Source: Gloeomargarita lithophora Alchichica-D10 (lineage in GTDB: Bacteria > Cyanobacteriota > Cyanobacteriia > Gloeomargaritales > Gloeomargaritaceae). From it: a DNA stretch of 64,000 nucleotides. The notes under the pieces were generated by a model. That model had not been told where the DNA came from, did not search any database, and saw nothing but the letters and a program-made list of their open reading frames with translations. Shown in pieces: positions 25,012-34,164 of the stretch; within the stretch, counting starts at the first letter, position 1, and the number at the start of each line of letters is the position of its first letter. Made by a program: the position numbers and the translations under genes. The stretch lies in assembly GCF_001870225.1 (NCBI RefSeq), contig NZ_CP017675.1:1929791-1993790 (forward strand), in the 5' to 3' direction.

Positions 25012-25923
25012 CTAGTGGCTCCGGGCGACCACAAATTCCGCCAGGGCTTGGAGCGGTATCGCCCGTTCTCCCCAGGGAGCCAGCACGTCTTGGGCGGTTT
25101 GAATCAACTGGTTGGCCTGGCGCCGGGATTCTTCGATGCCCCACAAACTGGGGTAGGTGACCTTTTGGGCTTGCAGGTCTTTCCCGGCAGTTTTCCCCAG
25201 TTCCGCCGCCGTGCCGGTGATGTCCAAAATGTCATCCACGATTTGAAACGCCAGCCCCACGTTGCGGGCATAGTGGGTCAGGGCTTGAATGAGTTCCTGG
25301 GTTCCTCCCGCCAAAATTGCCCCCGAAACCACGGAAATTTCCAGCAGGGCACCGGTTTTGTGAGTATGAATAAAATGCAAAGTTTCCACCGTCACATCGG
25401 GTTTGCCCTCGGATTCCAAATCCACCACCTGCCCCCCCACCAACCCGGTAGCGGCCACCGCATGACCCAGGCGCGCCACCACCTCCAGCAATGCCTCTGG
25501 TTTTACCCCTTGGGTCTGCCGCACCAGCCACTCAAAAGCATAAGCTAATAACCCATCCCCGGAGAGAATGGCAATCGCCTCCCCGTAGATTTTATGGTTG
25601 GTCAAGCGTCCCCGCCGGTAGTCATCGTTGTCCATCGCCGGTAGGTCATCGTGGATCAAAGACATGGTATGTACCATTTCCAGGGCACAGGCCGTGGGCA
25701 AAGCCATCGCCACCGTCCCCCCCGCCAACTCACAACTGGCGAGGCAAAAAATTGGCCGCAACCGCTTGCCACTCCCCAGCAGGGAATAGCGCATGGCTTC
25801 GTAAATCCGTTCGGGATAATGCACCGGCACCGCCGCCGTCAACGCATTTTCAACCCACTCCTGCCTTTGGTGCAGGTAGGCCGATAGGTCAAATTTTGTA
25901 CTCACACCCGCAGGGTTACTCAT
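25012..25923 (-). CDS. crtE: Geranylgeranyl diphosphate synthase
   Basis: 303 residues from ATG 25923. The first aspartate-rich motif is [17 protein letters not shown] and the second [20 protein letters not shown], both intact; GSGKRLRPI and [15 protein letters not shown] also match. It condenses IPP with allylic diphosphates to GGPP for carotenoids, phytol of chlorophyll and quinones. It is likely cotranscribed with the PAP2-like gene. Confidence 0.95.
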   Translation of the reverse strand: MSNPAGVSTKFDLSAYLHQRQEWVENALTAAVPVHYPERIYEAMRYSLLGSGKRLRPIFCLASCELAGGTVAMALPTACALEMVHTMSLIHDDLPAMDNDDYRRGRLTNHKIYGEAIAILSGDGLLAYAFEWLVRQTQGVKPEALLEVVARLGHAVAATGLVGGQVVDLESEGKPDVTVETLHFIHTHKTGALLEISVVSGAILAGGTQELIQALTHYARNVGLAFQIVDDILDITGTAAELGKTAGKDLQAQKVTYPSLWGIEESRRQANQLIQTAQDVLAPWGERAIPLQALAEFVVARSH

Positions 25924-25983
25924 AGTCCCACTGGTCAACAGTGCCCAATTATTCTGATCCTAACCGATGGGGGGGTCAACGGA

Positions 25984-26910
25984 CTAGGTACCCATGGGTT
26001 TAGGGGTGGGAAGCAGAACTTCCGTCAATTCATGACCGCTATCCAAACGGATCAATCCTTCCACATCATGGCGAATCACCCCGCAAATTTGGTCTAAGGG
26101 CAAGTCATTGGGGTCGAGGCCAAAGGGATTTTCAATTTCTAAGGCAATTTCCTCAATGCCCAGCACCACAAAAGCGGCAATCGCCGTGGCGGGAATGGTT
26201 CCCCACCCCAACTGCGTCACCAAACGAAAGGGAAAGAAAAAGCAGTATAGAACCAAAATATGGCGCAAATGCACCGAGTACGCTATCGGTTGGGGGGTAC
26301 GTAAAATCCGTTCACACACCCCCAACGCATCCACCAACTGGGATAAAACTTGCTCCAAACTGGTGAATTGATAGGCATTCAAATGCTGTCGTTGGTACTG
26401 CCAACGTAAATAATCCCCGATCCAAAAGGCCAGCCCCACGGGACGATGCTCCATCCCTCCCAACAGGTGCAGGCGATCCGGGGGCAGGAGGTTTTGCAAC
26501 TCCGCCAGGGGGGATTGCCCCCGCAAATGACACTTGACGGTAATGGCATAGGCAATGATCAACCGCACCGCCTGCTCCTTTTCGGTGCGATCCCGGGGGG
26601 TGTGTTCATCCACCATAATCAGCAACTGCCGAGCCAGATTGCGAGACGCATTTACCATCGTACCCCAGGCTTTCCGCCCTTCCCAAAACCGGTCGTAGGC
26701 GGTGTTCGTCCGAAATACCAGCAATAACCCCAGCACCAAATCCGGGGTAAAGGTGACCAACCCAAAGGGTACAGAGCCAGCCGTATAGCTGTTGGTCACT
26801 ACCACCACCAAAGCAATCCCGCTATAAAGAATGATCCGGGGTAGGACAGTTGGGACTATCGAACCCCGCCAGGTGAAGGTGAGGTCGTACCAATGTTGAC
26901 GCAATTGCAT
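25984..26910 (-). CDS. Bestrophin-like anion channel (UPF0187)
   Basis: 308 residues. The family pattern is clear: LRQHWYDLTFTWRGSIVP, LGLLLVFRTNTAYDRFWEGRKAWG (the most conserved block, with the FRTN and DRFWE signature), MVNASRNLARQ, and the C-terminal GIEEIALEIENPFGLDPNDL. Bacterial members are pentameric channels. In cyanobacteria and plants homologues conduct anions or bicarbonate across the thylakoid membrane, but that role is inference here. Confidence 0.9.
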   Translation of the reverse strand: MQLRQHWYDLTFTWRGSIVPTVLPRIILYSGIALVVVVTNSYTAGSVPFGLVTFTPDLVLGLLLVFRTNTAYDRFWEGRKAWGTMVNASRNLARQLLIMVDEHTPRDRTEKEQAVRLIIAYAITVKCHLRGQSPLAELQNLLPPDRLHLLGGMEHRPVGLAFWIGDYLRWQYQRQHLNAYQFTSLEQVLSQLVDALGVCERILRTPQPIAYSVHLRHILVLYCFFFPFRLVTQLGWGTIPATAIAAFVVLGIEEIALEIENPFGLDPNDLPLDQICGVIRHDVEGLIRLDSGHELTEVLLPTPKPMGT

Positions 26911-26953
26911 GGGGGGGTAACTTTCAAAGCCCTAGTCATTTTAGCATTTGCCC

Positions 26954-28567
26954 CTAACGGCGCCGGAGGACAAGGCCATTATGCACCCTGCCCCCGGCCA
27001 CCAACACCTGAGCGCCCAATACCAAACTGGTGGAAGTGCCCCCGTCCAGATTCAAGGCCGCCACCGCCCCCACCTCCTGCATGATCCGGCTGAGTTCCAT
27101 TAAAGTTGGCCCCTGTTGGTACTGCTCATTGCCCCCCACCGTGACCCACAACCATTGACCCGAACGGGTGACACCCAGGGCACTGCGGGGGGCTTTTTGT
27201 TGGCTAAAAAAAGGCTGAAATTGCTCCTGCTCTGGGGCTAAGACCACCCGGCCATTGTCCAGCAACAAAGGCCCTGCCCCCAACCCGTGGGGATAGTTTT
27301 GCATCGTCCGGGGAGTGAGTTGCTCACTGATTTGCACCGTCGCCCCGGTGGGGAATTGCTGACCTAGGGAACCCAACCCCCGCCCCACCAGCAGATACCC
27401 GCTCAAGGGAATCGGCACCGGATTGCCGGTCGCCACCATGCCCACGACCTGATTTTGGGCAATCGTAATCACCGTTTCCCCCTGGGTCAAAGGGGTGTAG
27501 GTTGCCCCCCAGTTGGCGGTGTAGCGGGCTAACCCTTTTTGCACATAGCCAGAATTGAGGGCTTGTAAATTCACAGGTGCCCCCTGATTCAGCCGCAGTT
27601 GTTCTTGGAGTTGCGCCCGGGCGAAAACCATCTGCCCCTGGTCATTCCAGCCCGCCATGCCCCGGTTGAGGATCGGACTGCTGTGCCATTGCCCCTGCAC
27701 CCGGATCGCCCCCAGGGGAAGCTGGGTATTGCGGTTGAAAAAACCGCCATTGATCGCCGCTACCCCCTGAGCCTGTTGCGCTAAAGCTGATAGGACAGCC
27801 AAGCCGGTTTGCCCCCGACTGCCCTCCCATACCGGGCGCATGGTGTACTTTTGGGGGTCAATCTCCAGCCAGGTCACCCCGTAGCCCCGCCGTTGTTCCT
27901 GCCGCCACCGCAATCCCGGTGCCCACTCGATACTCAGCTTTTCCGGGGAACGGGGTTCAATCACCAGGCGGGGCGGGTCAGGCAAGGTCGTCACCCGCAG
28001 GGGTTGGTTAAAGGTTAAAACGACGGCCTGGGCACTGAAATTCAGGTTGGCAAATTGTTGGCGCAATTCCGCCCGTCCGGGAGCCAACACCCGCAGAATC
28101 GTCTGCTTGCCCGTCGTTTGCACCGTCCAGGGGGCGGGTTGATCCAGGTCAATCACCGTGCGACGGCTACTTTGGCGGATGGCTTGAATGCGGGCTACCG
28201 GCGCGGTGATGCGTAATTCATTGCCCTGGGTTTGGGTCTGCCAACCGGCGGCGGCAAAAAGCTCCGTCACATCCAAATACCGGCGGGTCTGCTGGGTCTG
28301 CCAGGACACGGGGACATTTTGCACCGGGCTAAACCACACCAGGGGCTGTTCCTGGGGGCGGCGGCTACTGCGGAACCCCATCCCCAACCGTTGGGCATCC
28401 GGGTCACTGAGGGCGATCCGTAGCCGTCCTTGGGTATCCCGCCACTGGCGCCACGCCCCCACCCAGGTTTCCCCGTTGAACCTCAGCCGTTGTTCTAGGG
28501 CGGCAACTTGGGGAGTCGGTAACGGCGTTTGGGCTAATTGGATCGCACCGTACAACTGCTCTAGCAT
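26954..28567 (-). CDS. Phosphodiester glycosidase family protein (NAGPA/DUF2233)
   Basis: 537 residues. The N-terminal half (about 30-230) is beta-rich with a repeat resembling AMIN or amine-oxidase-like domains (RYLDVTELFAAAGWQ, RRTVIDLDQPAPW). The C-terminal half has the NAGPA/DUF2233 signature: VAAINGGFFNRNTQLPLGAI, SALGVTRSGQWLWVTVGG, AVAALNLDGGTSTSLVLGAQ. No clear signal peptide is seen at this start. Family enzymes cleave GlcNAc-phosphodiesters or modify wall glycans. A group 3 element begins 20 bp upstream of the ATG. Confidence 0.85.
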   Translation of the reverse strand: MLEQLYGAIQLAQTPLPTPQVAALEQRLRFNGETWVGAWRQWRDTQGRLRIALSDPDAQRLGMGFRSSRRPQEQPLVWFSPVQNVPVSWQTQQTRRYLDVTELFAAAGWQTQTQGNELRITAPVARIQAIRQSSRRTVIDLDQPAPWTVQTTGKQTILRVLAPGRAELRQQFANLNFSAQAVVLTFNQPLRVTTLPDPPRLVIEPRSPEKLSIEWAPGLRWRQEQRRGYGVTWLEIDPQKYTMRPVWEGSRGQTGLAVLSALAQQAQGVAAINGGFFNRNTQLPLGAIRVQGQWHSSPILNRGMAGWNDQGQMVFARAQLQEQLRLNQGAPVNLQALNSGYVQKGLARYTANWGATYTPLTQGETVITIAQNQVVGMVATGNPVPIPLSGYLLVGRGLGSLGQQFPTGATVQISEQLTPRTMQNYPHGLGAGPLLLDNGRVVLAPEQEQFQPFFSQQKAPRSALGVTRSGQWLWVTVGGNEQYQQGPTLMELSRIMQEVGAVAALNLDGGTSTSLVLGAQVLVAGGRVHNGLVLRRR

Positions 28568-28587
28568 CGGGTTAATAACTCACTCAT

Positions 28588-28697
28588 GGATACCCCTAAA
28601 AATAGGTCGCAGGGGCACCGCCCCCGTCCTTGGTTCTCCGAAACATAAGGCTTCTAGCGAGGTAATTTTCTATCATTGCGAATGGGTAGAAGTGTCC
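28588..28697 (+). mobile_element. Group 3 short insertion, 110 bp
   Basis: Ends GGATACCCCTA and TAGAAGTGTCC are inverted repeats with mismatches. TCAT is duplicated (28584-28587 and 28698-28701). The core is AGGTCGCAGGGGCACCGCCC and CCTTGGTTCTCCG. It sits only 20 bp upstream of the minus-strand phosphodiester glycosidase gene, so the hairpin core would fall in or near its leader. Confidence 0.8.
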
Positions 28698-28738
28698 TCA
28701 TCTTATTGACATAGTATGGATGATGTCTGAAAGTCAAT

Positions 28739-29779
28739 TTAAGTTGCTTGATCCGGCAACTTTTGCTCCAGCCAATCCAAAACCCGATACCATGCCCACC
28801 AGCGGTCTGGGTCTTGGGCACACTGTTGTCCCGCTCGGCTATTGTAATAACCCACATGACCGCCATACTTTGTTAATACTAAATTAACATGGGGATTCTC
28901 GGCGCAAACCCGCTCCAAATCGGGAATAATCGCCGGGGCAAACAGGGGGTCATCGCTGGCGTAAAGGATTAACGTTGGCACGGCCAATTCCCTGAGAAAC
29001 CGCAAGGGACTGGTGCTCGCATAGTAGTCCACCACATTTGTAAACCCCAGGGGCGGGATGACCAACTCCTGGTCAAACGTCCAAATGCTGTGCGCCCGGG
29101 CGATTGCGGCTCCATCAATATGCTGGGGATGGGCAAGGTAAAGTTGCCGAGCTAACTGTTTCAACGACCGGGTAATCGCCTGCTCCACATAGCGTCCCCA
29201 GGGGTGCGCCATCAGGTAGGGCAGGGAACGACCCGCATCCAAATTGGGACAAACCGCTATCACTCCCCCCACCTGGTCACGGGGCAGAGGACTATCCCCA
29301 GCCATCGCCGCCCAGCCCGCCCACAACGCCAACTGTCCCCCCAGGGAATAGCCCGCAAACCAATAGGGGGGCGGACAGCCTAACTTTTGTGCCGTCACCG
29401 CCAAGGCCAAATAATCCTGACCCTCATTCATGCCATCGGAGGGCAGAGCGGGGGACAACTGCCCGGTTTTGCCATGCGCCCGCCAATCAAACAGCAGTAC
29501 CCCATAACCCCGTTCAAATGCCCGATAAGCCCATAGGTACAGCAACCCTTGATTTTCCAAACTCCCCGTAATCCCGTAGGTGGCAATAATGGTACCTTTG
29601 GCACCGGGGGGCACGCTCCACCGCCCAAAGATTGGCACACCCTCGTAACCCGTGAAAATATAATCTTGATACTCCAACCGCAGCAAAAATCGGTCTAGCT
29701 GACGGGTTGCCCAAGTGGTGTACAGAGTCATCGCCCAACCCTGTCGCAAAAACCAAGGCGGTATAAATGTAGAGTTCAC
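28739..29779 (-). CDS. Alpha/beta hydrolase, YheT-like
   Basis: 346 residues from GTG 29779, which overlaps the TGA of the preceding Uma2 gene. The nucleophile elbow is WFAGYSLGGQLALWAG, the oxyanion region is GTIIATYGITGSLENQG, the Asp region is PTLILYASDDPLFAPAII and the His region is TKYGGHVGYYN. The combination of GxSxGG and late GGHxG matches the YheT/EMB8 group, whose substrates are unknown lipophilic esters. Confidence 0.85.
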   Translation of the reverse strand: MNSTFIPPWFLRQGWAMTLYTTWATRQLDRFLLRLEYQDYIFTGYEGVPIFGRWSVPPGAKGTIIATYGITGSLENQGLLYLWAYRAFERGYGVLLFDWRAHGKTGQLSPALPSDGMNEGQDYLALAVTAQKLGCPPPYWFAGYSLGGQLALWAGWAAMAGDSPLPRDQVGGVIAVCPNLDAGRSLPYLMAHPWGRYVEQAITRSLKQLARQLYLAHPQHIDGAAIARAHSIWTFDQELVIPPLGFTNVVDYYASTSPLRFLRELAVPTLILYASDDPLFAPAIIPDLERVCAENPHVNLVLTKYGGHVGYYNSRAGQQCAQDPDRWWAWYRVLDWLEQKLPDQAT

Positions 29780-30372
29780 AAGGTTAAATTGCCCTGGTCT
29801 AAATCAATATCAGCGTATAAATCCGCAATGGGTATTTCAATGCCAATGCTATCTAATTTTAGGGTCATTTGAGGGGAATTATATTCAGAAATTAACCATT
29901 GATTTTCAGCGGTTCTCACCCGATGTTCCACTTGAATTTGATGCTGGTCAATCAACAGGTATTCCGTAAACGTAGGCATGGTGCGATAGGCGGTAAATTT
30001 ATCCCCACGGTCGTAGGCTTGGGTAGAGGGCGAAAGTACCTCAGCGATTAAACAAAAATTGATCAATGTATCCGTGCGACCCGATTGAAATTCGATGGGT
30101 TTAGACACCACCATCACATCGGGATAGGTATAACGATTGACGCTTGGTATCCAGAGTCTTTGATCCACATAAAATACTCGATAATTTTTTTGTCTTAGGG
30201 CAGATTTTAGTAAAACATACAAATTACCAGCAATATCATTGTGATTTGGGGTACCGCCGGTCATGGGAATGATTGCTCCATTGATATACTCATGGCGGAC
30301 TTCGGATTCTAGTTCCAGCGTGAGATACTCTACGGACGTGTAAATTTTGGTTGGTTCAATCTGGAGTATCAT
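29776..30372 (-). CDS. Uma2 family protein, tandem copy 1
   Basis: 198 residues: RHEYINGAIIPMTGG, RYTYPDVMVVSKPIE, CLIAEVLSPSTQAYDRGDKF, FTEYLLIDQHQ. The PDV, E of IAEVLSP and R-x-D-K make the PD-(D/E)xK-like core. It begins 6 bp after the stop of a paralogue with long identical blocks and is followed directly by the hydrolase gene through a 4-bp overlap. Role unknown. Confidence 0.88.
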   Translation of the reverse strand: MILQIEPTKIYTSVEYLTLELESEVRHEYINGAIIPMTGGTPNHNDIAGNLYVLLKSALRQKNYRVFYVDQRLWIPSVNRYTYPDVMVVSKPIEFQSGRTDTLINFCLIAEVLSPSTQAYDRGDKFTAYRTMPTFTEYLLIDQHQIQVEHRVRTAENQWLISEYNSPQMTLKLDSIGIEIPIADLYADIDLDQGNLTL

Positions 30373-30378
30373 AATAAG

Positions 30379-30954
30379 TCACGCTCCAACTCCATCCACA
30401 TCAGCGTATAAATCCGCAATGGGTATTTCAATGCCAATGCTATCTAATTTGAGGGTCATTTGAGGGGAATTATATTCAGAAATTAACCATTGATTTTCAG
30501 CGGTTCTCACCCGATGTTCCACATGAATTTGATGCTGGTCAATCAACAGATATTCTGTAAATGTAGAAATCGTCCGATAGGCGGTAAATTTATCCCCACG
30601 GTCGTAGGCTTGGGTAGAGGGCGAAAGTACCTCAGCGATTAAACCAGGATTGATCAATGTATCCGTGCGACCCGATTGAAATTCGATGGGTTTGGGCACC
30701 ACCATCACATCAGGATAAGTATAACGATTGACGCTTGGTATCCAGAGCCTTTGATCCAAAATAAATACCCGATAAGGGCGTTTTTTCAATGCTATTTTTA
30801 AGATACTCACTAAATTACTGGCAATATCATTGTGATTTGGGGTGCCGCCGGTCATGGGAATGATTGCTCCATTGATATACTCATGGCGAATCTCTGATAC
30901 TACCTCGCCAGCAAGATACGCTTCCGCAGTATAAATGTTCGTCGCTCTGACCAT
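30379..30954 (-). CDS. Uma2 family protein, tandem copy 2
   Basis: 191 residues, paralogous to the next gene. Identical blocks (RHEYINGAIIPMTGG, RLWIPSVNRYTYPDVMVV, SPSTQAYDRGDKFTAYRT and nearly all of the C-terminal 70 residues) alternate with diverged ones (the first 22 residues, and residues around ASNLVSILKIALKKRPYRVFI). The same PD-(D/E)xK-like core is present. It is the first gene of the three-gene minus-strand unit ending with the hydrolase. Confidence 0.88.
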   Translation of the reverse strand: MVRATNIYTAEAYLAGEVVSEIRHEYINGAIIPMTGGTPNHNDIASNLVSILKIALKKRPYRVFILDQRLWIPSVNRYTYPDVMVVPKPIEFQSGRTDTLINPGLIAEVLSPSTQAYDRGDKFTAYRTISTFTEYLLIDQHQIHVEHRVRTAENQWLISEYNSPQMTLKLDSIGIEIPIADLYADVDGVGA

Positions 30955-31022
30955 GATTACCCATTCATTTTTAGCTTTGGCTCTGTTTTAACACAAATGT
31001 CTTAAAAACAAGGATAACTCTA

Positions 31023-31142
31023 GGGCACCTCTATTAATTGAAAATTAGCGGTCGCAGGGGGGCAGCCCCCGCCCTTGGTTCTGGATAATATGGACATTCC
31101 AGCGATGAGATTTTTGGTTAGTTCAAATAAATAAAGGTGTCC
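31023..31142 (+). mobile_element. Group 3 short insertion, 120 bp, next to a group 1 end
   Basis: Left end GGGCACCTCTA and right end TAAAGGTGTCC. The core is GCGGTCGCAGGGGGGCAGCC and CCTTGGTTCTGG. Its length equals the copy at 58945-59064, but no 4-bp duplication is visible (left flank TCTA, right flank TGTT). Directly to the right, 31149-31169 reads AAATCGGGTGGGATTGCTA, the right end of a group 1 element. The locus therefore looks like a junction of the two groups. Confidence 0.7.
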
Positions 31143-31185
31143 TGTTTACAAATCGGGTGGGATTGCTATCGCTGAAAGCATCATT

Positions 31186-32607
31186 TTAAGTCACCTGCTC
31201 CAGCATTAATTTTGAGCGTTTGAGGGCATCCGGCATGGGGACAGGATAATCCCCGGTAAAACAAGCGGAACAGAATTGTTGGGGTGCTGACCCCGTGGCC
31301 GCAAACATCCCCGCCCAACTCAAATAGGCCAGGGAATCCACCTCCAAATGCTGGGTAATTTCGCTCACCGACTGACGGGCGGCGATCAGTTGCTCCTGAT
31401 TGTCCGTATCAATGCCGTAAAAACAGGGATGGGTCACGGGCGGCGACGAAATCCGCATATGCACCTCCCGCACCCCCGCCTCCCGCAGTGCCTGTACCAG
31501 TTTCCGGCTGGTCGTCCCCCGCACGATGGAATCATCCACCACCACCACCCGTTGGGATTGGAGGACATCCCGCAGGGGGTTGAGCTTCATGCGAATCCCG
31601 GTTTCCCGCATGGCCTGGGTGGGCTGGATAAAGGTGCGCCCCACATACCGGTTTTTGATCAACCCTTCGGCGTAGGAAATACCACTTTTTTGGGCAAACC
31701 CAATGGCCGCTGGCACCCCGGAATCGGGTACGGCAATGACTAAATCGGCGCACACCGGCGATTCCTGCGCTAAAATTTCCCCCAACCGGCGGCGATAAGC
31801 GTACAAACTTTTTCCCTCCATCACACTGTCCGGGCGGGCGAAATAAATCATTTCAAAGACACACAATTTCCGTTGCGCCGTCTGCCACTGGCCGCAGGAA
31901 AATCCATTGGGGGTCAACCACACCCATTCCCCCGGTTCCACCTCCCGCAGATAATCCGCGCCAATAATATCCAACGCACAGGTTTCCGAGGCTAAAACCA
32001 AGCCCTGTTCCCCTAACGTCCCCAACACCAAAGGCCGCACCCCGTAGCTATCCCGCATTCCCAAAATCCCCTGGGGCGTGCCAATCACCAGGCTAAATGC
32101 CCCCTGACATTGCTGTGCCATCTGGATCGCCCCCGTCACCCAATCCGCACCCCCGTCCACCGCCTGCGCCAACAACTGTGCCATGATTTCCGAATCCGTG
32201 GTGGAATACAAGGGATAGCGTTCTGGTGGTAATTGTTGACGTAACTCTAATGTATTAACCAGATTGCCATTGTGCGCTAGGGCGATTTCCCCCAAACGGC
32301 TGGGCACCACCACGGGCTGGGCATTGATCACCCGACTACTGCCGGTCGTGGAATAACGGTTGTGCCCCACCGCCCATTGACCGGGCAATTCCCGTAAAAT
32401 TTCCTCCCGAAACACCTGGGACACCAACCCCATGTGCTTGTAATAATGCAGTCGCCCCTGGTCAAACGTAGCGATGCCCGCCGACTCCTGACCCCGGTGT
32501 TGCAGGGCATACAAACCAAAATAGGCCAGCTTTGCCACTGCCTCTGCCGGGGCATAGACCCCAAAGACACCACAGGCTTCTTCTAGCTTGTCTGGAGGAA
32601 CGTGCAT
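31186..32607 (-). CDS. purF: Amidophosphoribosyltransferase PurF
   Basis: 473 residues. MHVPPDKLEEACGVFGVYAP gives a short propeptide ending before the N-terminal nucleophile Cys12. The class II glutaminase domain (VGHNRYSTTGSS, IALAHNGNLVN) is followed by the phosphoribosyltransferase part with the PRPP loop VVVVDDSIVRGTTSRK. The Fe-S cysteines appear towards the C-terminus (CFYGIDT, FCSACFTGDYP). First committed step of purine synthesis. Not linked to purL here. Confidence 0.96.
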   Translation of the reverse strand: MHVPPDKLEEACGVFGVYAPAEAVAKLAYFGLYALQHRGQESAGIATFDQGRLHYYKHMGLVSQVFREEILRELPGQWAVGHNRYSTTGSSRVINAQPVVVPSRLGEIALAHNGNLVNTLELRQQLPPERYPLYSTTDSEIMAQLLAQAVDGGADWVTGAIQMAQQCQGAFSLVIGTPQGILGMRDSYGVRPLVLGTLGEQGLVLASETCALDIIGADYLREVEPGEWVWLTPNGFSCGQWQTAQRKLCVFEMIYFARPDSVMEGKSLYAYRRRLGEILAQESPVCADLVIAVPDSGVPAAIGFAQKSGISYAEGLIKNRYVGRTFIQPTQAMRETGIRMKLNPLRDVLQSQRVVVVDDSIVRGTTSRKLVQALREAGVREVHMRISSPPVTHPCFYGIDTDNQEQLIAARQSVSEITQHLEVDSLAYLSWAGMFAATGSAPQQFCSACFTGDYPVPMPDALKRSKLMLEQVT

Positions 32608-32946
32608 GGAATCACCCGTGAATGTTTAACCTAATCTTAACAATGAACTGGTCGTACCTTTAGCCTACCCTTAGAAATCTCCGCTGACCACTGGTGACGA
32701 TAGGCGGGAATAATTACAGCATTTTATTATTACAAAAAATATCAGAAAGCCCTGATTTTAAGGACGAATTAACAGGTCAAACAAGCTACCTCAGCCCCAA
32801 GGTTTAACCTTTATTTGGCCGTCATCCTCAAATAATCTACATAAAACCGATAGATTTTTGGGAATACAGCTTGTCATCGCCAGCCGGATGTGCGATGTTG
32901 TAAAACACTAAATACCGGTCAAGTTACTGTAGTTTAGGAGATTGAG
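32608..32946. other. Intergenic region between purF and sbpA remnant
   Basis: 339 bp between divergent genes. No ORF, tRNA or short element is seen. It is relatively A+T-rich. TTTAACCTAATCTTAAC near 32623 weakly resembles a Pho-type direct repeat but points away from any phosphate gene. AGGAGATTGAG at 32936-32946 is a ribosome site directly before the sbpA remnant start. Confidence 0.5.
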
Positions 32947-33524
32947 ATGATCAAAAGATGTGGGCGGCGGGCGTGGCTCAAGTCAGTGGTGGCGGGGTTA
33001 TTCGCCGTAGGTGGGTCATTGGTCTGGATCAACGGGAGTCCCGCCCAGCGGGGAAAAACGGTAGAACTAAACCTGATTTCCTTTGCGGTGACCAAGGGGC
33101 CGCCCACGACCGGATTATTCCGGCGTTTATCACCAAATGGCGTAAGGAGACGGGGGAAACCGGGCGGTTTCGTACCAGTTATGGGGGGTCTGGCACCCAA
33201 GCGCGGGCGGTGATTGACGGTTTGCAGGCGGATGTGGTGCATTTGGCCTTGGGACTAGATGTGGATCGTTATGTGGATCGGCGGGGCACCCGGAAAGTGG
33301 CGGCGGCGTTTGTCCAGTATTTGTTCACGGAGCAGGCGCAGCGGGAATTTGCCCGCACCGGGTTCCAGCCCGTGAATCGGGTCGTGGCTCAGGAGTTTCG
33401 CAGTAAGTACCCGCCCGTCGGTAAGTTGTACACGGTGCAAGCCTTGGGGGGTTGGGACAAGGTGCAACAGCAATTTTTCGCTGATGGGGCAATGTTTGAC
33501 CGGATTCAAGCCAATTTGCGTTAG
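32947..33524 (+). pseudogene. sbpA: Sulfate-binding protein SbpA remnant
   Basis: ATG 32947 opens a signal peptide (CGRRAWLKSVVAGLFAVGG) and mature start VELNLISFAVTK. In the GGGG run at 33096-33099 the frame shifts. The adjacent frame continues AAHDRIIPAFITKWRKETG, SYGGSGTQARAVIDGL, ADVVHLALGLDVDRY and then jumps directly to VDRRGTRKVAAAFVQYLFTE, which belongs near the C-terminus of SbpA/Sbp, ending FADGAMFDRIQANLR. The middle third, roughly 150 residues by comparison with the family, is missing. A 10-bp repeat ATGTGGATCG (33259-33268 and 33271-33280) sits at the junction. Non-functional. Confidence 0.88.
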
Positions 33525-33684
33525 CGGCGGACTCACCCCGGTGGTGGGCGGCATCTGTCGGGGTTTTCCTAAGATATGCTTATGAACACCGTTGCAAATT
33601 GGGGATAGGTGATGGAATTTTCCGTTGATTCCAATAAGTTGGTTTAGATCAATAAGGTGTCTTGATCACCAAGGAGATAAAACG

Positions 33685-33894
33685 ATGAAAGTGCGGGCGA
33701 TTGTGGAATGGGATAGTGTCACGGCATCATTTTCGGCTACCTGTCCCGAATTGAATTTTATTTCCTCCTGTGGGGATACCAAAGCCGAAGCTCTGGCTAA
33801 TCTTCAGGATGCTATTCAGTTGATGTTGGAACCCTTGCCTGATTCGCTTTTGGAACCATCCTCCGGTGCGGAAGTTTTTGCCTTGGCTCTGTAG
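33685..33894 (+). CDS. hicB: HicB-like antitoxin
   Basis: 69 residues from ATG 33685 (AAGGAGATAAAACG upstream). The fold pattern is that of HicB: VRAIVEWDSVTASFSATCPE, then SCGDTKAEALANLQDAIQLM. There is no C-terminal DNA-binding domain, so this is the short form. It lies 6 bp before the HicA-like toxin gene. The pair sits between the sbpA remnant and the cysT/cysW remnant, inside what would have been the sulfate operon. Confidence 0.8.
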   Translation: MKVRAIVEWDSVTASFSATCPELNFISSCGDTKAEALANLQDAIQLMLEPLPDSLLEPSSGAEVFALAL

Positions 33895-33900
33895 GGATTT

Positions 33901-34113
33901 ATGTCTGATAAAACCCCACGTCTGACAGCCAAACAGGTGATTAAACAACTCAAAGATAGTGGTTTTGTAGAAGTGTCACAGACGGGTTCGCATCTCAAGT
34001 TATTTAATCCACAAACTCGCCGCTCAGCCATTGTGCCTATTCATACGGGCAAAGTGATTGCTATCGGTACCCTCAAGGCGATTGAGAAACAAGCTAACAT
34101 TAAATTTTCGTGA
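33901..34113 (+). CDS. hicA: HicA-like mRNA interferase toxin
   Basis: 70 residues with the YcfA/HicA pattern: PRLTAKQVIKQLKDSGFVEV, QTGSHLKLFNP with the catalytic His in GSHLK, then IVPIHTGKVIAIGTLKAI. The dsRBD-like fold with this His is the usual HicA active site. Toxin follows antitoxin here, the reverse of the common hicAB order, but both orders occur. Both genes read as intact. Confidence 0.87.
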   Translation: MSDKTPRLTAKQVIKQLKDSGFVEVSQTGSHLKLFNPQTRRSAIVPIHTGKVIAIGTLKAIEKQANIKFS

Positions 34114-34164
34114 TGTCCTGTCTCAATTCCGTGGGAGTGATCATGTCTATCAGCCTATCCCGTC

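Noticed and set aside
32620-32645. Pho-box-like TTTAACCT-AAT-CTTAACAA
   Set aside because: Only one imperfect pair, upstream of purF rather than a phosphate gene; chance match is likely.
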